Positions 59,655-64,000 of a stretch of DNA of 64,000 nt are shown in pieces. Location: positions 248,001-312,000 of the forward strand of contig NZ_LJAL01000003.1 of the NCBI RefSeq assembly GCF_001419985.1, written 5' to 3'. How positions within the stretch are numbered: position 1 is the first letter of the stretch; every line of letters begins with the position of its first letter. The stretch is from Loktanella sp. 5RATIMAR09 (lineage in GTDB: Bacteria > Pseudomonadota > Alphaproteobacteria > Rhodobacterales > Rhodobacteraceae). Position numbers and translations under genes: made by a program. The notes under the pieces were generated by a model, which saw only the letters and a list, made by a program, of their open reading frames with translations, did not search any database and was not told the origin of the DNA.

Positions 59655-60593
59655 TTATGCATTGATTGCAGCAACCGCTGCGGCCACATCTTCGGGTGTG
59701 CTCACTGCCGCCGCATTGATCCCCCGATCAATGCGCTTGACCATGCCTGACAGGGCTTTGCCCGCCCCGATCTCATAGACCTCGGTCACGCCTTGGGCGG
59801 CCATATACATCACGCTTTCACGCCAGCGCACCGAGCCGGTGACCTGCTCCACCAGCAAACGGCGGATCATCGCAGGGTCACTGACCGCTTCAGCCAGCAC
59901 ATTGGCCACTACAGGCACCTTGGGCTGCGCAATCTCGACAGCATCCAACGCTTGCGCCATCGCATCGGCGGCGGGCTGCATCAGGCTACAATGGAACGGC
60001 GCGCTCACCGGCAAGAGTAACGCGCGCTTGGCGCCTTTTGCCTTGGCAATCTCGACGGCCCGTTCAACGGCCGCCTTATGACCCGACACAACCACCTGTG
60101 CGGGGTCGTTGTCATTGGCGGCCTGACAGACCTCGCCCTGCGCGGCCTCTTCGGCGACAGCTTTCACTGCCGCAAAATCCAGCCCCAGAATCGCAGCCAT
60201 CGCACCGATACCCACAGGCACCGCCTCTTGCATCGCAATGCCGCGCGCGCGCAGCAAACGTGCCGCGTCTGCGACAGTGAACGCACCGACCGCTGCAAGC
60301 GCGGAATATTCCCCGAGTGAATGGCCTGCCACAAATGATGCGGCTTCAACAGAGACACCCTCTGCCTCAAGCGCACGCATCACCGCTATCGAAGTCGCCA
60401 TCAACGCGGGCTGGGCATTCGCTGTCAGTGTCAGCGTGTCCAGATCGCCGCCCCAGATCAGACCGGAAAGATCCTCTCCCAGCGCCTCATCCACCTCGTC
60501 AAAGACGGCCTTTGCCGCCGGATAAGCATCGGCCAGGGCCTTTCCCATCCCGATTGCCTGTGCACCCTGCCCCGGAAATACAAATGCGCGCAT
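59655..60593 (-). CDS. fabD: Malonyl-CoA:ACP transacylase
   Basis: Loads malonyl groups on ACP. 312 residues. AFVFPGQGAQAIGMGKAL (residues 3-20) and the active-site AGHSLGEYSALAAVGAF (Ser about 93) are visible, with the late His in VSAPFHCSLM (about 200-209). ATG 60593 follows AGGGGAC and begins the conserved MRAFVFPGQG; six codons upstream are not used. It heads the fabD-fabG pair. Confidence 0.97.
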   Translation of the reverse strand: MRAFVFPGQGAQAIGMGKALADAYPAAKAVFDEVDEALGEDLSGLIWGGDLDTLTLTANAQPALMATSIAVMRALEAEGVSVEAASFVAGHSLGEYSALAAVGAFTVADAARLLRARGIAMQEAVPVGIGAMAAILGLDFAAVKAVAEEAAQGEVCQAANDNDPAQVVVSGHKAAVERAVEIAKAKGAKRALLLPVSAPFHCSLMQPAADAMAQALDAVEIAQPKVPVVANVLAEAVSDPAMIRRLLVEQVTGSVRWRESVMYMAAQGVTEVYEIGAGKALSGMVKRIDRGINAAAVSTPEDVAAAVAAINA

Positions 60594-60760
60594 GAAGCGT
60601 CCCCTATCCATTGCCTTTTGTTGCCAAGACGCTTACCGCGCCGCGCCTGTCTGCACAAGCAAACACGAAACCGCACAGGACCAAGGGCACAGGCGCACAG
60701 AACGTGCCCTTTGCATCATAAGCAGACGTGTTACCTATCCTTAAACTCTTGGAGATTGGT

Positions 60761-61939
60761 ATGTCAGGCACGCAAACCTACGGCACAGTGACGAAAACAT
60801 TTCATTGGCTCACGGCACTTTTGATCCTCACCATCGTTCCGTTGGGGGTGGTCGCCTATAATCTACCCTATGAAACGAACGAACAACTGGCCCTGAAAGC
60901 ACAGCTGTTCTCGTATCACAAAACGCTTGGGGTGATCGTCTTTGCCGTGGCGTTGGCGCGCATTGCCTGGGCGTTGACCCAGACAAAACCGGCCCCACTG
61001 CACCCTGAACGCAAATCCGAAACCTGGCTTGCCGAGACCGCGCACTGGCTGCTTTACATCTCGTTGGTCGCTGTGCCGCTGACCGGTTGGATCCACCACG
61101 CCGCAACCGAAGGCTTTGCGCCGATCCTGCTGCCCATCAGTCAGGACCTGCCCTTCGTGCCCAACGACGAAGCCGTTGCAAAGCTCTTTGGCGGTCTGCA
61201 CTGGCTGTGGAGCAAGATCATGGTCGGCTCAATTCTGCTGCATATCGCAGGCGCGCTAAAGCACGTGTTCATCGACAAGGACGCCACCCTGCGCCGCATG
61301 TGGTTCGGCAAAAGCGACGCTGCCGGTCAAGGTCGCCACATCGGCACATGGACAGCACCTGTTGCAGCCGTCGCACTTTATGTTGCCCTGACAGGCGCAG
61401 GCGCGGCAGCCGGCCTCTACACCGCACCCTCAACTGTCGAACGGATCGCACTCGCCGAGGTATCCTCGGACTGGACCGTTACCGAAGGGTCCATCAGCCT
61501 CACAATCACGCAATTCGGCAGCGCTGTCAGCGGCAGCTTCGCGGATTGGACCTCTGCGATCAGCTTTGATGAGACCGCAAGCGACGTCATGGGATCGGTT
61601 GAAACAACCATTTCCATCGGGTCTTTGTCGCTGGGCTCTGTGACCGGCCAGGCGCTTGACGCGGATTTCTTCAACGCGGCCACCTTCCCCACGGCTGTCT
61701 TCACCGCTGACATTCTGGCTGATGGTGACGCTTATGTGGCTGACGGCACGCTGACAATCAAAGATATCACAGCCCCGCTTGCCTTACCTTTTACGCTGAC
61801 CCTCGATGGCGACACGGCCACCATGAACGGGTCAATTATCATTGACCGGCGCACGTTTGAAATCGGCCAGAGCATGAGCGATGAAAGCAACCTCGCGTTC
61901 CCTGTGCAGGTCGATATCGCACTGACAGCAACCCGTTAA
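60761..61939 (+). CDS. Cytochrome b561 - YceI fusion protein
   Basis: A 392-residue membrane protein. The first half (about 1-185) is a four-helix cytochrome b561-type domain, with His in TKTFHWLTALLIL (about residues 10-22), FSYHKTLGVIVFAVALARI (about 53-71), WLLYISLVAVPLTGWIHHAA and SILLHIAGALKHVF, fit for two haem b. After a further helix (about 199-220) a periplasmic YceI-like beta-barrel domain follows (about 230-392, ending RRTFEIGQSMSDESNLAFPV). YceI proteins bind polyprenyl or quinone-like lipids, so the fusion may pass electrons to a bound lipid (inference). ATG 60761 follows GGAG. Confidence 0.88.
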   Translation: MSGTQTYGTVTKTFHWLTALLILTIVPLGVVAYNLPYETNEQLALKAQLFSYHKTLGVIVFAVALARIAWALTQTKPAPLHPERKSETWLAETAHWLLYISLVAVPLTGWIHHAATEGFAPILLPISQDLPFVPNDEAVAKLFGGLHWLWSKIMVGSILLHIAGALKHVFIDKDATLRRMWFGKSDAAGQGRHIGTWTAPVAAVALYVALTGAGAAAGLYTAPSTVERIALAEVSSDWTVTEGSISLTITQFGSAVSGSFADWTSAISFDETASDVMGSVETTISIGSLSLGSVTGQALDADFFNAATFPTAVFTADILADGDAYVADGTLTIKDITAPLALPFTLTLDGDTATMNGSIIIDRRTFEIGQSMSDESNLAFPVQVDIALTATR

Positions 61940-61941
61940 AC

Positions 61942-61976
61942 AAAAAAAGGCCGCGCTCCGATATGGAGCGCGGCCT
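61942..61976. terminator. Bidirectional terminator between fusion gene and yceI
   Basis: AGGCCGCGCTCC (61948-61959) and GGAGCGCGGCCT (61965-61976) are perfectly complementary with a 5-base loop. The run of seven A at 61942-61948 gives a strong T tail for the minus-strand yceI gene; the plus side has only GATTGTTTT. Confidence 0.9.
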
Positions 61977-61999
61977 GATTGTTTTGTCAGACGATGAGT

Positions 62000-62581
62000 T
62001 TATTCAGCAGCTTGCATCGCCTCGATGGAAATCATGATTTCCACTTCGTCGCTGACGAACGGTGCAAATGCGCCAACTTCGAAATCGGAACGCAGGAGTG
62101 TTGTTGTCGCGTCGAAACCGGCCCAAGGCGTTTCTGCCATCGGGTGCATGCCCACCTGGTTCAGCTTGGCATCCAGTACGACAGCTTTCGTGATGCCGTT
62201 CAGTGTCAGATCGCCCGTGATCAGCGCTGTGTCTTCGCCTGTCACTTCGATTCCTGTGGATGTGAACGTCACCATCTCGTCTTCGGCAGCATCAAAGAAA
62301 TCGCCGCTCATGAAATGCTGGAAACGCTCCTCCCAACCTGTCAGCATGGTGCGCACCGGGAAAGATACGTTGACTGCCGATGCAGCAGGATCTTCCTGAT
62401 TGAACGCAATCTCGCCTTCAAATCCGGAAAACATGCCGAAGGTCGTGGAATACCCAAGGTGATCGTAGCTGAATACGATCTGGCTGTGGCTGGCGTCCAG
62501 AACGTAGTTTTCTGTTGTTGCAAATGCAGGGGTCGTAAGGGTCGCAGCGGCAAGTGCCGCGGATGTCAAAAGGGTTTTCAT
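62000..62581 (-). CDS. YceI family periplasmic protein
   Basis: A 193-residue exported lipocalin-like protein. Signal peptide 1-21 (MKTLLTSAALAAATLTTPAFA), then the YceI barrel with NYVLDASHSQIVFSYDHLGYS (about 25-45 in part) and TGDLTLNGITKAVVLDA (about 121-137). Such proteins bind isoprenoid lipids. It is convergent with the cytochrome b561-YceI fusion, which suggests a shared process. Confidence 0.92.
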   Translation of the reverse strand: MKTLLTSAALAAATLTTPAFATTENYVLDASHSQIVFSYDHLGYSTTFGMFSGFEGEIAFNQEDPAASAVNVSFPVRTMLTGWEERFQHFMSGDFFDAAEDEMVTFTSTGIEVTGEDTALITGDLTLNGITKAVVLDAKLNQVGMHPMAETPWAGFDATTTLLRSDFEVGAFAPFVSDEVEIMISIEAMQAAE

Positions 62582-62690
62582 AAGGCTTCTCCAAGCTAAA
62601 ACGTGTTACACTAATTGAGATAGCTGGTTTGATTGCGTTTCCTAGCTTCAAAAACGAACAGAAGCTGTTCACGGATACGGAGCGTCCGCA

Positions 62691-62721
62691 CAAAAGAGAA
62701 AAGCCGCCCTGCTGGGGCGGC
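62691..62721 (-). terminator. Terminator of the small membrane protein gene
   Basis: GCCGCCC (62703-62709) pairs with GGGCGGC (62715-62721). On the minus strand the tail is TTTTCTCTTTTG. It lies 26 bases past the stop at 62747. Confidence 0.75.
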
Positions 62722-62746
62722 CTTTGGGCGGCGCAGGATCGTCGTC

Positions 62747-63304
62747 CTACAAAAGATCTTTCGCCAAACGATCACGCAGCGGCAGCAGTTGCGCCTCGGC
62801 GCCCTTGGCAACGCGAATTGCATTGGCAGAATCGTTGTACCCCAGCAACAGCTGCGATTGACCGCTGGTCTCGTCCAACTCCAGAAAAATACCGCTGATT
62901 TCGTCAAAGGTATAAAGGCCCACCGTTGTCGGGCTGCCGAAACGGTTGGCCACGACCTCGCGGATTTCGCGTGCTTTGGTGTCGATATGCACATCCGCAA
63001 TCGACCCTCGGCTGGCAAACCACAACAGATAGAACCCGACCGCCCCCATCAGCACAGCAGCACCGATACGCATAAAGCCGAAATTACCGTCAAAGAACAG
63101 GGTCGGCAGCACCAGAACCCCGAAAGTCGCCGTCACCAGACAAACGCCCAAAAAGAAACTGATCGCCTGCCCGATCATAACCGAAACAGGTGCGCCCTCG
63201 CGTGAAAGAACCTTGTAACCCCAATACTGGTCTTCGGTTGCAAACGGGGTTGCCCGCGCGACGTGATTGACAATGCCACCGGCGGTAATGTCGATATTTG
63301 TCAT
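62747..63304 (-). CDS. Membrane protein of unknown function
   Basis: A 185-residue protein with two membrane helices (about residues 44-66 and 73-92: IGQAISFFLGVCLVTATFGVL and IGAAVLMGAVGFYLLWFA) and a C-terminal cytosolic domain with DVHIDTKAREIREVVANRFG (about 104-123). The fold of that part recalls PH-like bPH domains, but I am not sure. ATG 63304 follows GGAG eight bases upstream. It is divergent from rpsF. Confidence 0.7.
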   Translation of the reverse strand: MTNIDITAGGIVNHVARATPFATEDQYWGYKVLSREGAPVSVMIGQAISFFLGVCLVTATFGVLVLPTLFFDGNFGFMRIGAAVLMGAVGFYLLWFASRGSIADVHIDTKAREIREVVANRFGSPTTVGLYTFDEISGIFLELDETSGQSQLLLGYNDSANAIRVAKGAEAQLLPLRDRLAKDLL

Positions 63305-63431
63305 TCTGCCCACTCCAAACTCATTGCTGACAAGATGCCGTGCAATCCGGGCAATAAAGCGGCAAGCTCAAGGCGAGGTTAAGAAATCTCTGATTGTTGC
63401 GAAAAGGCTGCTTTTCTAGGGTATTCATGGC

Positions 63432-63459
63432 TTGCGCCACCGCAATTGCCCTGTATAAG
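63432..63459 (+). promoter_or_regulatory. Promoter of rpsF
   Basis: TTGCGC (63432-63437), a 16-base spacer, TATAAG (63454-63459). Start point expected near 63466, giving a leader of about 105 bases. Confidence 0.65.
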
Positions 63460-63461
63460 GC

Positions 63462-63536
63462 CCCATCCTTGCTGCAAAACGAATGAACTGCGCAGACTCT
63501 CGTGGATGGGACGCATGCAAGGCGAACCCCCCATCC
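63462..63536 (+). promoter_or_regulatory. rpsF leader with competing stems
   Basis: GGATGGG (63504-63510) can pair with CCCATCC at 63462-63468 or with the same sequence at 63530-63536, so the two stems exclude each other. Leaders of rpsF in many bacteria bind the S6:S18 complex; this one may do so, but I cannot match the known motif with certainty. Confidence 0.45.
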
Positions 63537-63570
63537 TTTGAAATGCGCTGATATATGAACTGGAGTTCAC

Positions 63571-63933
63571 ATGCCGCTATACGAGCATGTCATGATTGCG
63601 CGTCAGGACTTGTCCAACACGCAAGCAGAAGGCCTCATCGAACATTTCGGAACCGTCCTTGCCGACAACGGCGGCAAGCTGCTGGAAAACGAATACTGGG
63701 GCGTCAAGACGATGGCCTACAAGATCAACAAGAACCGCAAAGGGCACTACGCCCTGCTGCGCACAGATGCACCTGCTCCTGCCATTCAGGAAATGGAACG
63801 CCTGATGCGCCTGCACGAAGACGTCATGCGCGTGCTGACCATCAAGGTCGACGCACACGAAGACGGCCCTTCGGTGCAAATGCAAAAGCGCGAAGAGCGC
63901 GGTGACCGTGGCGACCGCCGCGAGCGTCGCTAA
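63571..63933 (+). CDS. rpsF: 30S ribosomal protein S6
   Basis: A 120-residue ribosomal protein. MPLYEHVMIARQDLSNTQAE at the start and GGKLLENEYWGVKTMAYKI then NKNRKGHYALL (about residues 34-63) are conserved. The C-terminal tail is rich in Arg, Glu and Asp (KREERGDRGDRRERR). GGAG lies five bases before the ATG. rpsR follows after 27 bases. Confidence 0.97.
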   Translation: MPLYEHVMIARQDLSNTQAEGLIEHFGTVLADNGGKLLENEYWGVKTMAYKINKNRKGHYALLRTDAPAPAIQEMERLMRLHEDVMRVLTIKVDAHEDGPSVQMQKREERGDRGDRRERR

Positions 63934-63960
63934 TCGTTGATCTGAGAAAGGACATCAATC

Positions 63961-64000
63961 ATGGCTACTAAACCATTTTTCCGCCGTCGTAAGTCCGATC
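63961..64000 (+). CDS. rpsR: 30S ribosomal protein S18, 3'-truncated by window edge
   Basis: Only 13 codons are visible, MATKPFFRRRKSD, the usual S18 N-terminus in alphaproteobacteria. GAAAGGACATCA precedes the ATG. It is in an operon with rpsF. Confidence 0.93.
   Translation, partial: MATKPFFRRRKSD

Noticed and set aside
1-64000. tRNA genes, rRNA genes, CRISPR arrays or insertion sequences
   Set aside because: By eye I found no cloverleaf-like sequence, no regular repeat-spacer array and no transposase-like ORF or terminal repeats. A tRNAscan or Infernal run would be needed to exclude them fully.

Overview
The window is chromosomal DNA from an alphaproteobacterium, most likely a Rhodobacteraceae member of the Roseobacter group. 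The basis is protein-level recognition and gene content: an Entner-Doudoroff pair, a TakP-type TRAP transporter, a lipoyl-bearing PDH E1-beta, a bacterial Bpt leucyltransferase, and a full RcGTA-like gene transfer agent (GTA) cluster. Coding density is high, with many 1-8 nt overlaps inside operons. I saw no tRNA, rRNA, CRISPR array or insertion sequence.

Layout. 1-4.4 kb: partial VWA protein, small membrane protein, DedA protein and M48 protease (+), then PIN protein and RlmI-type methyltransferase (-). 4.4-7.7 kb: lipoprotein (-), then edd-eda (+) behind a LacI-family operator. 7.7-15.5 kb: chemoreceptor, glnE, a YbaK-type gene broken by an in-frame TGA, DUF2852 and RDD membrane proteins, bpt. 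15.6-21.5 kb: three-gene TRAP operon with a structured leader, and a LysM plus solute-binding fusion (-). 22-26.4 kb: yghU, a Na+/Ca2+ antiporter, and ilvB-ilvN behind a leader peptide with branched-chain codons. 26.5-32.9 kb: EF-hand protein, a frameshifted small gene, nucleoside hydrolase-selO, DMT transporter, DUF3179 protein and two cyclophilins. 33.1-40.6 kb: pgk, fba, patatin-like gene, FtsB-like gene, pdhA-pdhB-pdhC. 40.6-41.4 kb: cysE (-). 41.5-55.6 kb: GTA cluster (-), orfg1 to orfg15 plus one small terminal gene. 55.8-60.6 kb: mltG-fabF, acpP, fabG, fabD (-). 60.8-63.3 kb: cytochrome b561-YceI fusion (+), YceI (-) and a small membrane protein (-). 63.6-64 kb: rpsF and the start of rpsR (+).

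How the parts work together. edd-eda, pgk, fba and pdhABC form one central-carbon route, from 6-phosphogluconate through pyruvate to acetyl-CoA. Matching operator sequences before edd and before fba suggest a shared LacI-type regulator. The GTA genes encode packaging (TerS, TerL), head (portal, protease, capsid), neck and tail, ending with a peptidase and a large baseplate protein. No integrase, replication or lysis genes are present, so this is a domesticated particle locus and not an active prophage.

The least explained signals are non-coding or broken: the ilv attenuator, a two-state leader RNA before the TRAP operon, twin 19-bp palindromes before the DUF2852 gene, the GTA promoter with a GGGATCA inverted repeat, hairpins after the GTA capsid gene, the TGA inside ybaK, and a one-base frameshift at about 27.22 kb.
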